Notes under the pieces: model-generated | Database searches by the model: none | Told to the model about the DNA's origin: nothing | Seen by the model: only the letters and a program-made list of their open reading frames with translations | Program-made: the position numbers and the translations under genes | Shown: positions 46,135-53,778 of the stretch, piece after piece | Layout of the letters: the number at the start of each line of letters is the position of its first letter | Position numbering within the stretch: position 1 is the stretch's first letter | Origin: Verrucomicrobiota bacterium | GTDB lineage: Bacteria; Verrucomicrobiota; Verrucomicrobiia; Limisphaerales; JADJPG01 | Direction: 5' to 3' | DNA length: 64,000 nucleotides | Assembly (NCBI GenBank): GCA_016713365.1 | Contig: JADJPG010000031.1 | Location: 1 to 64,000 of the forward strand

Positions 46135-46476
46135 TCAGTCTTCCGACGGCGTGGGCGAGGAGAAGGGTTGGAGTTGAATCTGAACCTGTCCATCGACAAC
46201 ACGGGTTGGATAGGTCTTCACCGGGCGATCCGGACGCGACTCGCAGGCTCCGGTCTTCACGTCGAAGCCCCAGCCGTGCAAAGGACAGTAGACAACGCTT
46301 TTCGACAGGTTCCCGGCGCCGAGCGAGCTGCCGCGGTGCGGACAGAGATCGTCGATGCAATAGAACTGTCCGTCGAGATTCCAGATCGCGAACTCGCGCC
46401 CCCGCACGCTGACGGTCCGCCCCTGCCCCGGCGGAAGGCTGGCCGCCTCGGCAACGTTGTAAAATTCCTCGCTCAT
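46135..46476 (-). CDS. Rieske-type [2Fe-2S] ferredoxin-like protein
   Basis: Protein of 113 residues forming a single Rieske domain. The cluster ligands are in CPHRGSSLG (Cys-x-His) and CPLHGWGFDVKTG (Cys-x2-His), separated by 17 residues. The pattern EEFYNVAEAASLPPGQGRTV at the start and KTYPTRVVDGQVQIQL at the end match small NirD-like and dioxygenase-ferredoxin Rieske proteins. Start at ATG 46476 overlaps the stop of the preceding TPR gene (ATGA), showing translational coupling. No oxygenase or nitrite reductase is nearby, so the electron acceptor is unknown. Confidence 0.9.
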   Translation of the reverse strand: MSEEFYNVAEAASLPPGQGRTVSVRGREFAIWNLDGQFYCIDDLCPHRGSSLGAGNLSKSVVYCPLHGWGFDVKTGACESRPDRPVKTYPTRVVDGQVQIQLQPFSSPTPSED

Positions 46477-46919
46477 CCGGCTTTGGGCGGGGGCGGCGGG
46501 GTTTTCTTCCACGGCATATCGCGGACGGGAACGGGCGGCGGCTTGGGCTTGGCCAGTTGCAGTTCCGGATCACCCTCCGCCTGTTGGCCGGGCGGCGCCA
46601 TGTTGTCGCGCCATCCCGCGATACGCGCCTGCAATCCGTGATGCTCGGCTTTCTGCTTGTCGCCCGACTTCATGTAGAACAGCGAGAGATTCGTGTGAAC
46701 GAGCTGTTCCTTGGGCCGGAGTTTCTCGGCCAGATGGCCTTCCGCGATGGCGCGTGCGAAGTCGCCCTTCCGGTAATAGGACATGCCGAACGCCAGACGG
46801 GCGTCGAAGTTGTCCGGTTCGACGTCGAGCAACGCCTGAAGCTTCTCGATCGCGTGATCGTATTCGCCCCGGCTGAAGTCGAACATCGCGTCGTCGTATT
46901 GTTCCTGCGCGGACGGCAT
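46473..46919 (-). CDS. TPR-repeat protein with proline-rich tail
   Basis: Protein of 148 residues: MPSAQEQYDDAMFDFSRGEY, then three TPR-like helix pairs (HAIEKLQALLDVEPDNFDA, RLAFGMSYYRKGDFARAIAE, LVHTNLSLFYMKSGDKQKA), followed by GLQARIAGWRDNM and a Pro/Lys-rich tail (KPKPPPVPVRDMPWKKTPP). Start ATG 46919 gives a clean N terminus; the longer frame reaches into the divergent HAD gene's leader. It is coupled to the Rieske gene by a 4-base overlap, implying a shared complex or pathway. Cytosolic by sequence; partners unknown. Confidence 0.85.
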   Translation of the reverse strand: MPSAQEQYDDAMFDFSRGEYDHAIEKLQALLDVEPDNFDARLAFGMSYYRKGDFARAIAEGHLAEKLRPKEQLVHTNLSLFYMKSGDKQKAEHHGLQARIAGWRDNMAPPGQQAEGDPELQLAKPKPPPVPVRDMPWKKTPPPPPKAG

Positions 46920-47050
46920 ATTGATTTTGACAATCGTGCGTATGACAGGATTGTTGCCCACGCGCAAGCGCCGCATCCTCGAACGCCCGGCTGTTTCGGG
47001 CGAACGGAAGGCTGGCGAACGCGTATCTGGCTCCTGCGAGCCGCATCAAC

Positions 47051-47845
47051 ATGGCACTTCCCATTCAACTGATTTCGACGGACTTCGACGGCACCTTGCA
47101 CGCGGATTTTGAAAGCCCGCCGGTGCCGCACGACTTGCAGAGCCTGATCGGCACCCTCCAACAGCAGGGCGCGAAGTGGGTCATCAATACTGGCCGCGAT
47201 CTCTCCAGTGTGATGGAAGGCATGGCGCGCGCACGTTTGACGATCAAGCCAGATTTCCTCGTGGTGGTGGAACGGGACATCTATGTCCACGTCGACTCCC
47301 AGTATGAACCGAACGCCGAGTGGAACAAAGGTTGTCGAGCGGCCCACGACGATTTATTTGCGCGCGTGCGACCGGACGTGCCGCGCTTGACCGATTGGGT
47401 CAGCAAACGGTTTCGCGCCTCATTGTATGAGGATGATTTCTCGCCGTTCTGCCTGATTGCCCAGAACAACGCCGACGCGGACCAAATCCACGCCTACTTG
47501 GACGAATACTGCGCCAGCGTGGAGGATCTCGTGGTGGTGCGGAACGACATTTACGCGCGGTTCAGCCATGTTCGTTACAACAAAGGCACCGCGCTGGCGG
47601 AGATCGCACGTCAACTCGGGGTGGCACGCGACCACATCTTCGCCGCCGGGGATCACTTGAACGACCTGCCGATGCTTTCCGGCGAATTCGCCGCCTGCGT
47701 CGCCGCGCCGGAGAATGCGGTTCCCGTCGTGAAAGAGACGGTTCGCAAGCAGAACGGCTACATCAGCCACCAGCCTTGGGGCCATGGCGTCTGCCGGGCG
47801 CTGGAACACTTCCTCACGAACGGCGCGAAACCCTCGGCTGGTTAA
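47051..47845 (+). CDS. HAD superfamily phosphatase (Cof/subclass IIB)
   Basis: Protein of 264 residues. Motif I is in LISTDFDGTL (nucleophile Asp and acid/base Asp), motif II near VINTGRDLSSV, the Lys of motif III in VRYNKGTALAEIARQLG, and motif IV in FAAGDHLNDLPML. The cap domain lies between, as in sugar-phosphatases of subclass IIB (Cof, sucrose-phosphatase). Substrate is probably a sugar phosphate but is not identifiable. It is divergent from the TPR-Rieske pair. Start ATG 47051. The next gene has its own promoter about 130 bases further on. Confidence 0.9.
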   Translation: MALPIQLISTDFDGTLHADFESPPVPHDLQSLIGTLQQQGAKWVINTGRDLSSVMEGMARARLTIKPDFLVVVERDIYVHVDSQYEPNAEWNKGCRAAHDDLFARVRPDVPRLTDWVSKRFRASLYEDDFSPFCLIAQNNADADQIHAYLDEYCASVEDLVVVRNDIYARFSHVRYNKGTALAEIARQLGVARDHIFAAGDHLNDLPMLSGEFAACVAAPENAVPVVKETVRKQNGYISHQPWGHGVCRALEHFLTNGAKPSAG

Positions 47846-47971
47846 TACTGCGACCGAGTTGGATGAAGCGCTCTAATTGATGGGAGGATCCTGCCCTTCG
47901 CTGATCTTGCCAAGTTTCCAACAAGCGCTGTAAACAACTCTCCCACAGCAGGATAGATTTCGGTTAATCGT

Positions 47972-47999
47972 TTGACAGCATGGGGTCGAGTGCTAGTCT
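47972..47999 (+). promoter_or_regulatory. Putative sigma-70 promoter of korAB
   Basis: TTGACA (47972-47977) and TAGTCT (47994-47999) with a 16-base spacer. The expected leader (about 80 bases) contains an 8-base perfect hairpin, GGCAAGTC (48007-48014) and GACTTGCC (48021-48028), before the korA ATG at 48089. The hairpin is not followed by a U-run. Confidence 0.5.
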
Positions 48000-48088
48000 C
48001 GACCATGGCAAGTCTCTCGGGACTTGCCTCTGTTTGTCTTGGGACATTGTTTCGTTCGAATTTATCAGAACACTTAATTGCAATTTAC

Positions 48089-49903
48089 ATGAGTGACACA
48101 GCATCGACGGCCACCCCCGCAGGCGGCACCCCGAAGGTAATGAAGATTGAAGAGGCGGTCATCCGGATCGCCGGCAATTCGCAGGATGGTATCCAAGCCA
48201 TCGGCGGCTTCCTCGCCCGTCTCGCCGGACGCAGCGAACAGGAAGTCATGACCTTCATGACCATTCCGTCCACGATCTCGGGCGGTCCGTCCATCTTCCA
48301 GGTCCGCATCGGCTCGGGCGAGGTCCTCAGCGCCGGTGACGAGGCGGACATGTTGCTGTGCTTCTACCAGCACTCCTACGAAGGCCACATCAGTTCCCTC
48401 AAACTCGGCGGCGTGGTGCTGTATGACGCGGACCACGTCACGCCCAAGCCCGAATGGCAGGAGCTCTACCGCCACGTCGGCGTCCACATTTCCGGCCTGA
48501 CCGTGGAAGCAGTGGGCGGCACCGGTCGCGACAAGGGTAAGAACATCTTCGCCCTCGGCTTGCTCGCCAAGATTTTTGATCTCAACGTGGAACGCCTGAC
48601 CAAGCTGATCGAAGAACGCTTTGGCGGCAAGGATCCGACAGTTGTTCAAAACGCCCTGACCTGTTTCAACGGCGGGTACAATCATTCGCTCGAAGGCCTG
48701 CTCAAGACCTACCAGTTTCAGCCCGGCGACAAGAAGGGTCGCCACCAGGTCGTGATGAACGGCAACGAAGCCCTCGCCTACGGCTTAATCGCCGCTGGAG
48801 TTCGATTCGGCGCCGGCTATCCAATTACTCCGTGGTCCGACATCATGGAACTTCTCCGCCGCGAGCTGCCCAAGTACGGCGGCTCGTTCATCCAGTGCGA
48901 AGACGAAATCGCCTCCATCTCCATGGCGCTGGGCGCGAGCTACGGCGGTCGCGTCGCAGTCACCGGCTCCAGCGGTCCCGGTATTTCGCTCAAGACCGAA
49001 GCTCTCGGCTGGGGTGTCATGGCGGAAGTTCCGCTGGTGATCGTCGACGTGCAGCGCGGCGGTCCCTCCACGGGCATGCCGACGAACGTTGAGCAATCCG
49101 ACCTGAACATCGCGTGCTTCGGTGGCCACGGTGATTCACCTCGCGTGGTGCTCGCACCTTCCAGCGTGGAAGACGCCTTCTATACCGCCATCGAAGCGGT
49201 AAACATCGCCCGCAAATACAGCACGCCGGTCATCATCCTCACCGATCAAGCCATTGCGACCCGCATCGAAGCCTTCGAGGAACCCGACCTTGAGAAGGTT
49301 TGCCAGGACATCTCGCCGGACTTCACGCCGGTCACCGATTTCAAACCCTACGACCTTTCCGTGAGCGACGGCGTCACCCGTCACATCGCTCCTGGAACGC
49401 GCGTCGCCAGCGGCAAGTATCCGATTGTCACCGGTCTCGAGCACGACGAGCTGGGTCATCCGACTGGTTCGCCAAAACTGCACGTGCAGATGACCAACAA
49501 GCGCCGCAACAAGCTGCGCAAGCTCGCGTGGGATTTCCCGAAGGTGAAGACCTACGGCCCGAACGAAGGTCAGATTCTCCTCGTCGGCTGGGGCTCCAGC
49601 CTGGGTCCGATTCATGAAGCCGTCGACCGCGCTCGCGCTCTGGGCGAAGCGGTTTCCGGGCTGCACATCAAGTATCTCAATCCGCTGCCCAACGGCCTCG
49701 AAGAAGTTTTCCGCGGCTTCCGCCACATCTTCGTGGTCGAGCTAAATGACGAAGGTCTCTACGGCTTCGGCCAGCTCGCCACCCTGCTCCGTGCCCGCTA
49801 CTGCGACCCGCGCATCCGCGGCATCAACAAGAGCGACGGCCTCACCTGGAAGGTGAAGGAAATCCTCGACCGCGCCCGCACGCTCGCCAGCCACAAAGAA
49901 TAA
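48089..49903 (+). CDS. korA: 2-oxoacid:ferredoxin oxidoreductase alpha subunit (gamma-alpha fusion)
   Basis: Subunit of 604 residues, probably of 2-oxoglutarate synthase/oxidoreductase (KorA). The N-terminal 200 residues are the gamma domain (EEAVIRIAGNSQDGIQAIGG then FLARLAGRSEQEVMTFMTIP) and the rest is the alpha domain (MNGNEALAYGLIAAGVRFGA, then GYPITPWSDIMELL; SSGPGISLKTEALGWGVMAE; VDVQRGGPSTGMPTNVEQSD). With the beta subunit it decarboxylates a 2-oxoacid to acyl-CoA, passing electrons to ferredoxin. The fused layout and the GPSTGMPT phrase are typical of KorA rather than pyruvate enzymes. ATG 48089 was chosen; the upstream frame overlaps the promoter. KorB follows after 36 bases. Confidence 0.93.
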   Translation: MSDTASTATPAGGTPKVMKIEEAVIRIAGNSQDGIQAIGGFLARLAGRSEQEVMTFMTIPSTISGGPSIFQVRIGSGEVLSAGDEADMLLCFYQHSYEGHISSLKLGGVVLYDADHVTPKPEWQELYRHVGVHISGLTVEAVGGTGRDKGKNIFALGLLAKIFDLNVERLTKLIEERFGGKDPTVVQNALTCFNGGYNHSLEGLLKTYQFQPGDKKGRHQVVMNGNEALAYGLIAAGVRFGAGYPITPWSDIMELLRRELPKYGGSFIQCEDEIASISMALGASYGGRVAVTGSSGPGISLKTEALGWGVMAEVPLVIVDVQRGGPSTGMPTNVEQSDLNIACFGGHGDSPRVVLAPSSVEDAFYTAIEAVNIARKYSTPVIILTDQAIATRIEAFEEPDLEKVCQDISPDFTPVTDFKPYDLSVSDGVTRHIAPGTRVASGKYPIVTGLEHDELGHPTGSPKLHVQMTNKRRNKLRKLAWDFPKVKTYGPNEGQILLVGWGSSLGPIHEAVDRARALGEAVSGLHIKYLNPLPNGLEEVFRGFRHIFVVELNDEGLYGFGQLATLLRARYCDPRIRGINKSDGLTWKVKEILDRARTLASHKE

Positions 49904-49939
49904 GACGTCATCGAACTGAATCACTTTGCCCTTACTACC

Positions 49940-50902
49940 ATGAGTGAAATTGCCATCCCTTTCGCCCCGCTGCCCCGCACCGGTGCCATTGCGACTCCAG
50001 CCGAACCGCTGCCGGTGATCCCCGATACCGAACGCAAGGGTCTGACCAAGAAAGAAGTCGCGGCCGATCACCCGACGTGGTGCCCCGGTTGCGGCGACTT
50101 CTCCGTCCTCGCCCTCTATTTCAAACTGATCGAAAAGCGCAAGATGGTGCATGAGAAGATCACCACCGTCGCCGGCATCGGCTGCTCCAGCCGCTTCCCG
50201 TATTTCGTGCAGGCGCACGGCGTGCATTTCATCCACGGTCGCGCCCTGCCTTTCGCCTCCGGCGTTTCGCTGAGCCGCCCGGACCTGCATGTCTTCGTGT
50301 TCGGTGGCGATGGCGACGCGTTCTCCATCGGTGGCAATCACTTCAGCCACACCGCGCGCAAGAACATCAAGATGACCTATTGCGTCATGGACAACTGGGT
50401 GTACGGCCTGACCAAGAAGCAGACCTCGCCCACGTCCCCGCTCGGTTTCAAGAGCAAGACGGACGGATGGGGCGCGGTGGATTATCCGATCAATCCGATG
50501 AAGCAGGCCATCGCCGCTGGAGCCACGTTCGTCGCGCGCACCACGCACACGAACCCGAATCACGTTCTCCAGATGATGGAAGCCGCGATGGATCACGACG
50601 GCTTCAGCTTCATCGAATGCTTGAGCGAATGCGTCGAGTTCTACGAAGGCGCGTTCGATGCCAGTAATCCTCGCAAGGGCGGCGTCTTCAACACCGTCCC
50701 GGCCGAGCACGACGTCACCGACGAAATGGCGGCCTACAAGCTCGCCGATGAACCGTTCCCGGGCCGCTTTGGCATCTTCTACAAGAACTCCAAGCCCACG
50801 AAGAACACCAAGGAACAGGAAATCATCAGCGCTCACCAGGCCAAGGTCAAAGGCCTGAAAGACTGGGAGATTCTCAAGAAGAACTTCGACCGGATGAAGT
50901 AA
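49940..50902 (+). CDS. korB: 2-oxoacid:ferredoxin oxidoreductase beta subunit
   Basis: TPP-binding subunit of 320 residues. The N-terminal HPTWCPGCGDFSVLALYFKL has the cysteines found in this family, followed by TTVAGIGCSSRFPYFV, HGRALPFASGVSLSRPDLHV, and the TPP/Mg motif FGGDGDAFSIGGNHF; GLTKKQTSPTSPLGFKSKT is also conserved in 2-oxoglutarate-type enzymes. It forms the catalytic core with KorA. A PxP-rich linker of about 20 residues at the start is slightly long. The [4Fe-4S] cluster is expected on the CPGC region. A strong terminator follows, closing a two-gene operon. Confidence 0.95.
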   Translation: MSEIAIPFAPLPRTGAIATPAEPLPVIPDTERKGLTKKEVAADHPTWCPGCGDFSVLALYFKLIEKRKMVHEKITTVAGIGCSSRFPYFVQAHGVHFIHGRALPFASGVSLSRPDLHVFVFGGDGDAFSIGGNHFSHTARKNIKMTYCVMDNWVYGLTKKQTSPTSPLGFKSKTDGWGAVDYPINPMKQAIAAGATFVARTTHTNPNHVLQMMEAAMDHDGFSFIECLSECVEFYEGAFDASNPRKGGVFNTVPAEHDVTDEMAAYKLADEPFPGRFGIFYKNSKPTKNTKEQEIISAHQAKVKGLKDWEILKKNFDRMK

Positions 50903-50923
50903 TCCGCGTCGCCCGATATCACA

Positions 50924-50962
50924 GCCCTGACTCGTCATTGAGTCAGGGCCGTTTTGCTTTTA
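50924..50962 (+). terminator. Intrinsic terminator after korB
   Basis: Perfect 10-base stem GCCCTGACTC (50924-50933) and GAGTCAGGGC (50940-50949) with loop GTCATT, followed by CGTTTTGCTTTT. Confidence 0.92.
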
Positions 50963-51010
50963 ACCCGCGTCCGCCGACCCTCCTGGCTTCGTCGCCTCCA
51001 CAAAAACATT

Positions 51011-51039
51011 TTGACAAACTGGCGCCCTTGAAGTTCTTT
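51011..51039 (+). promoter_or_regulatory. Possible promoter of the short unit at 51.0-51.2 kb
   Basis: A perfect -35 hexamer TTGACA (51011-51016), then 17 bases, then TTCTTT (51034-51039) as a poor -10. Transcription would begin near 51046 and end at the terminator at 51193-51231, giving an RNA of about 180 bases. Confidence 0.35.
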
Positions 51040-51056
51040 TCCCGCGCACGTTGCGT

Positions 51057-51170
51057 ATGAACACATTCGTAAAACAGAACATTAGCTCCTGCCAGCAGGG
51101 CGCACAGATGCGCCATGCCGCATGGCGCTCCGGCCTGATGGCCGCAGGCAACGTGGAGGTTACCTTCTAG
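51057..51170 (+). CDS. Possible 37-residue small protein or leader peptide
   Basis: Reading frame from ATG 51057 to TAG 51168-51170. The product starts MNTFVKQNISSCQQGAQMRH and ends GLMAAGNVEVTF. It lies between a TTGACA element and a strong terminator, so it belongs to a discrete short transcript. No Shine-Dalgarno sequence precedes the ATG. The same stretch folds into hairpins (GCGCCATG/CATGGCGC at 51110-51128, CGGCC/GGCCG after it), so the RNA itself may be the product. I do not recognise the peptide. Confidence 0.35.
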   Translation: MNTFVKQNISSCQQGAQMRHAAWRSGLMAAGNVEVTF

Positions 51171-51192
51171 GATTCGAAACCAGATTTTCCCG

Positions 51193-51231
51193 AAAACCCA
51201 CGATTGCCAGTCAATCGTGGGTTTTTTGTTT
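51193..51231 (+). terminator. Strong intrinsic terminator of the short unit
   Basis: Perfect 14-base stem AAAACCCACGATTG (51193-51206) and CAATCGTGGGTTTT (51212-51225), loop CCAGT, followed by more T (TTTTTTGTTT overall). It lies 61 bases before the next start codon (51286), so it may act as an attenuator for that gene or end an independent small RNA. Confidence 0.92.
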
Positions 51232-51285
51232 AACCCAAGCCCACGCCGGGAAGCGTGGCGAAACCAAAGACAGAAAAGACACAGT

Positions 51286-51630
51286 ATGAAACGAACGAAG
51301 AACAGAGTGCCGACGGAGTTTGCGGCCGAGACCCGCTTCGCGGTGAACCCGGTGCCCGCGGCTCCTTTCCGTGGCACGCATGAGACGGAATTGGAACGAT
51401 TGAAAAACCGCCTGTTGCGGGAACTGCTCGCCAGCGCCCCGACACCGGACCTCTACGCTCCCTTGCGGCGCGCCAGCAATGAAGCCGCCGCGCTCGCGTG
51501 GGGAACCGCGTTCCCGTTGCTCGTGTTGCCGGAATTGCTCCACGAGAAGGCCGAAGTCGCGCGCCGTTACACCCGGAAGCAGGCCTCGATTCTGAAATGC
51601 AAAACGCCCGACATGGGCCGAGCCGCATGA
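51286..51630 (+). CDS. Small hypothetical protein
   Basis: Protein of 114 residues starting at ATG 51286 with a weak AGAAAAG upstream. Sequence features: basic N terminus (MKRTKNRVPTEFAAETRF), a helical segment ELERLKNRLLRELLASAP, then RRASNEAAALAWGTAFPLLV and LPELLHEKAEVARRYTRKQA. The middle is hydrophobic (ALAWGTAFPLLVLPELL) but too short and interrupted for a sure membrane helix. No family recognised. It lies behind the strong terminator at 51193-51231, so read-through or a promoter inside 51232-51280 would be needed. Codon usage fits its neighbours, which supports a real gene. Confidence 0.7.
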   Translation: MKRTKNRVPTEFAAETRFAVNPVPAAPFRGTHETELERLKNRLLRELLASAPTPDLYAPLRRASNEAAALAWGTAFPLLVLPELLHEKAEVARRYTRKQASILKCKTPDMGRAA

Positions 51631-51846
51631 AGAAACAGCCTGCCCGATTCCAGCAACCCGACAGTGAAGTCTCCACGGTCCGTTGCCCGTCGTCAGTTGT
51701 CCCGCCTGCGATCTCCCGTCGATCCGCAGCGCGCGACCATTGACCACGGGCAACGGCCCTCCCTGCTTCCACCTCCTGCGCGTGCCTTGACTCGGCAGTC
51801 TTCCCGGGCCAACACTGGCGGCGTTCCAGTGACCATCCAGACACCC

Positions 51847-52770
51847 ATGAAAACCACCCACGCCATCGAACGTCGCCGCTTCCTTCAACTCTCCTCCGCG
51901 GCCGTCGCTCTCGCCGGCTTCGCGCCCGCGCTGCTCGCAGCGGACGCCAAACCCGCGCGCACCGTGAAGCTCAGGAAAGCCATCATGTGGGGCACCGTCG
52001 GCGTGAAGGGCGATACCTTGGAAAAGATGCGCCAGGTCAAAGCCGCCGGCTTCGAAGGCGTGGAACCCAACGGCGGCATGAACAACGACGAAGTCGTCAA
52101 AGGGATGCAGGAAACCGGCCTCGTCGCCGCCAGCGTCTGCTGCCACACTCACTGGGCCAAGCCGCTCTCCGATCCCAATCCCGCCGTCCGCGAAACCGGC
52201 CTTGAAGGTCTCAAGCTCTCCCTGCGCGACGCCAAACGCTACGGCGCCGGCTCCGTTCTGCTCGTGCCCGGCGTCGTCAACAAGCAGGTCAGCTACGAAG
52301 ACTGCTGGGCGCGTTCCATCACCGAGATTCGCAAAGTCATTCCGCTCGCGGAAGAACTCGGCGTCGTCATCGCCATCGAAAATGTCTGGAATGATTTCAT
52401 CACCAAGGAAGACGAAGCCCTGCGCTACCTCGAAGAGATCAACAGCCCATGGGTCAAGTGGCACTTCGACATCGGCAACATCATCTGGTACGGCGAACCC
52501 ATCGCCTGGATCAAGAAGCTCGGCAAGAAACACATCTCCCGCCTGCACATCAAGGAATACAGCCGCGACCTCGCCATGAAGAACGGCGACAAGTGGAAAG
52601 GCTTCAACGCGAAATTCCTCGAAGGCGCCAACAACTGGCCCGGCCTCATGAAAGCCCTCGACGAAGTCGGCTACGAAGGCACCTGGGGTATCGCCGAACA
52701 AGGCGGCGGCGGTTCACCGGAGGGTCTGCAGGACCTCGCCACCCGCATGGACAAAATGTTCGCCAGTTGA
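51847..52770 (+). CDS. Tat-exported sugar phosphate isomerase/epimerase-like TIM-barrel protein
   Basis: Protein of 307 residues with a twin-arginine signal (ERRRFLQLSSAAVALAGF, cleavage near LLAADA). The rest is a xylose-isomerase-like barrel: GTVGVKGDTLEKMRQVKAAG, FEGVEPNGGMNNDEVV, VVIAIENVWNDFITKEDEAL, VKWHFDIGNIIWYGEP, HIKEYSRDLAMKNG and GTWGIAEQGGG. Metal ligands of the fold (Glu in IAIENVW, Asp in HFDIGN, His in LHIKEY, Glu in GIAEQG) are visible. Such exported relatives are very common in Planctomycetes and Verrucomicrobia and may act on sugars or polyols in the periplasm; no substrate is proven. ATG 51847 is the start. Confidence 0.92.
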   Translation: MKTTHAIERRRFLQLSSAAVALAGFAPALLAADAKPARTVKLRKAIMWGTVGVKGDTLEKMRQVKAAGFEGVEPNGGMNNDEVVKGMQETGLVAASVCCHTHWAKPLSDPNPAVRETGLEGLKLSLRDAKRYGAGSVLLVPGVVNKQVSYEDCWARSITEIRKVIPLAEELGVVIAIENVWNDFITKEDEALRYLEEINSPWVKWHFDIGNIIWYGEPIAWIKKLGKKHISRLHIKEYSRDLAMKNGDKWKGFNAKFLEGANNWPGLMKALDEVGYEGTWGIAEQGGGGSPEGLQDLATRMDKMFAS

Positions 52771-52779
52771 GCGAGTGCG

Positions 52780-53697
52780 TCAGCGCGCCTCAAGCGCCAG
52801 CAACAGCGCCCCGACCGGCACCGCATCCTCGCCCAGCGCGGCTAGTTGAATTGGCGGTCCGCCGTGGAAGACTTCCATCACGAGACGCGGCAATCCGGCC
52901 GCGACGGCTGCGCGCAATGGTTCTCCGATCAGCGACAGCCCACCGCCCAGCACGATCACTTCCGGGTGGAACAGATGCGCGACGTGCGACAACGCGAACG
53001 CGAGATCGTCCGCAACCTCATGAATGATCTGCTGCGCCGCGGCATCGCCCGCTGCCAGCGCCTGAGGCAGTAACTTCGCCTCGCCGCCCGGCGTCGCGGG
53101 CAGGTGTTCGCACAACCAGCTCTTCACTCCGCTGGCTTTCAGCGCACGAATTCGTTTGTCCACCGCCCAGCCGGAGCAGCGTTCCTCCACGGTCACGCCG
53201 GACTTGTCGAGTCGCAGATGACCGAACTCCGCTTCGCCCGGCGTCTGGCCGTGATAGATCTTCCCATCCACCACCAGACCTCCGCCCACGCCGCTGCCGA
53301 GATTGAAATAGAAAACTGGATTCCGTCCCGCACCCGCGCCACGCACCGCTTCCGCAAACGTCGCGGCATTCGAATCGTTCTCCACGATCACCGGAACGTT
53401 GGCGATTCCGCGAACCCATTCCGCCAGGTGAAAACCCGACCAGCCCTCCACTTGATGCGAGCGCGCGATGCAGCCGCTCCGCCAGTCCACCGGACCACCG
53501 AACCCCACACCGATCGCCGCCGGCTTCCATTCCTTTACCAACGCGGGCAGCGCACTCGCGATCTGCTGGCGGATGCCCTCCGCCCCACTGCCGGGTGCCA
53601 CGGAAAATCGTTCCCGCGCGAGAATGTTCGCCGATTCGTCGCCCACGACGATCTGCAACTTCGTCCCGCCAATCTCGATGCCAAGAACCTTGCTCAT
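52780..53697 (-). CDS. ROK family sugar kinase/glucokinase-like protein
   Basis: Protein of 305 residues of the ROK family. N-terminal ATP loop VLGIEIGGTKLQIVVGDE, then IGVGFGGPVDWRSG, VPVIVENDSNAATFAEAVRG with the catalytic Asp, NLGSGVGGGLVVDGKIYHG, and GEAEFGHLRL containing the Glu and His of the sugar site. The usual zinc motif CxCGxxGCxE that follows in most ROK kinases is missing; only RCSGWAVDKRI remains. ATG 53697 is preferred over the longer frame from 53739. Likely phosphorylates glucose or another hexose; a regulator role is unlikely because no helix-turn-helix is present. Divergent from the ABC gene, 81 bases apart. Confidence 0.9.
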   Translation of the reverse strand: MSKVLGIEIGGTKLQIVVGDESANILARERFSVAPGSGAEGIRQQIASALPALVKEWKPAAIGVGFGGPVDWRSGCIARSHQVEGWSGFHLAEWVRGIANVPVIVENDSNAATFAEAVRGAGAGRNPVFYFNLGSGVGGGLVVDGKIYHGQTPGEAEFGHLRLDKSGVTVEERCSGWAVDKRIRALKASGVKSWLCEHLPATPGGEAKLLPQALAAGDAAAQQIIHEVADDLAFALSHVAHLFHPEVIVLGGGLSLIGEPLRAAVAAGLPRLVMEVFHGGPPIQLAALGEDAVPVGALLLALEAR

Positions 53698-53778
53698 GCG
53701 TGTGCGCCCATCAAACACCGGCCGTGCCCGCAAATTCAAATTTCAAATTCCCGCGTTGCACGGTTCAATGCCGCCCTC

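Noticed and set aside
51168..51185. GATTCGAAACC resembling a tRNA T-loop
   Set aside because: No matching acceptor, D or anticodon arms around it; it lies between a small frame and a terminator.
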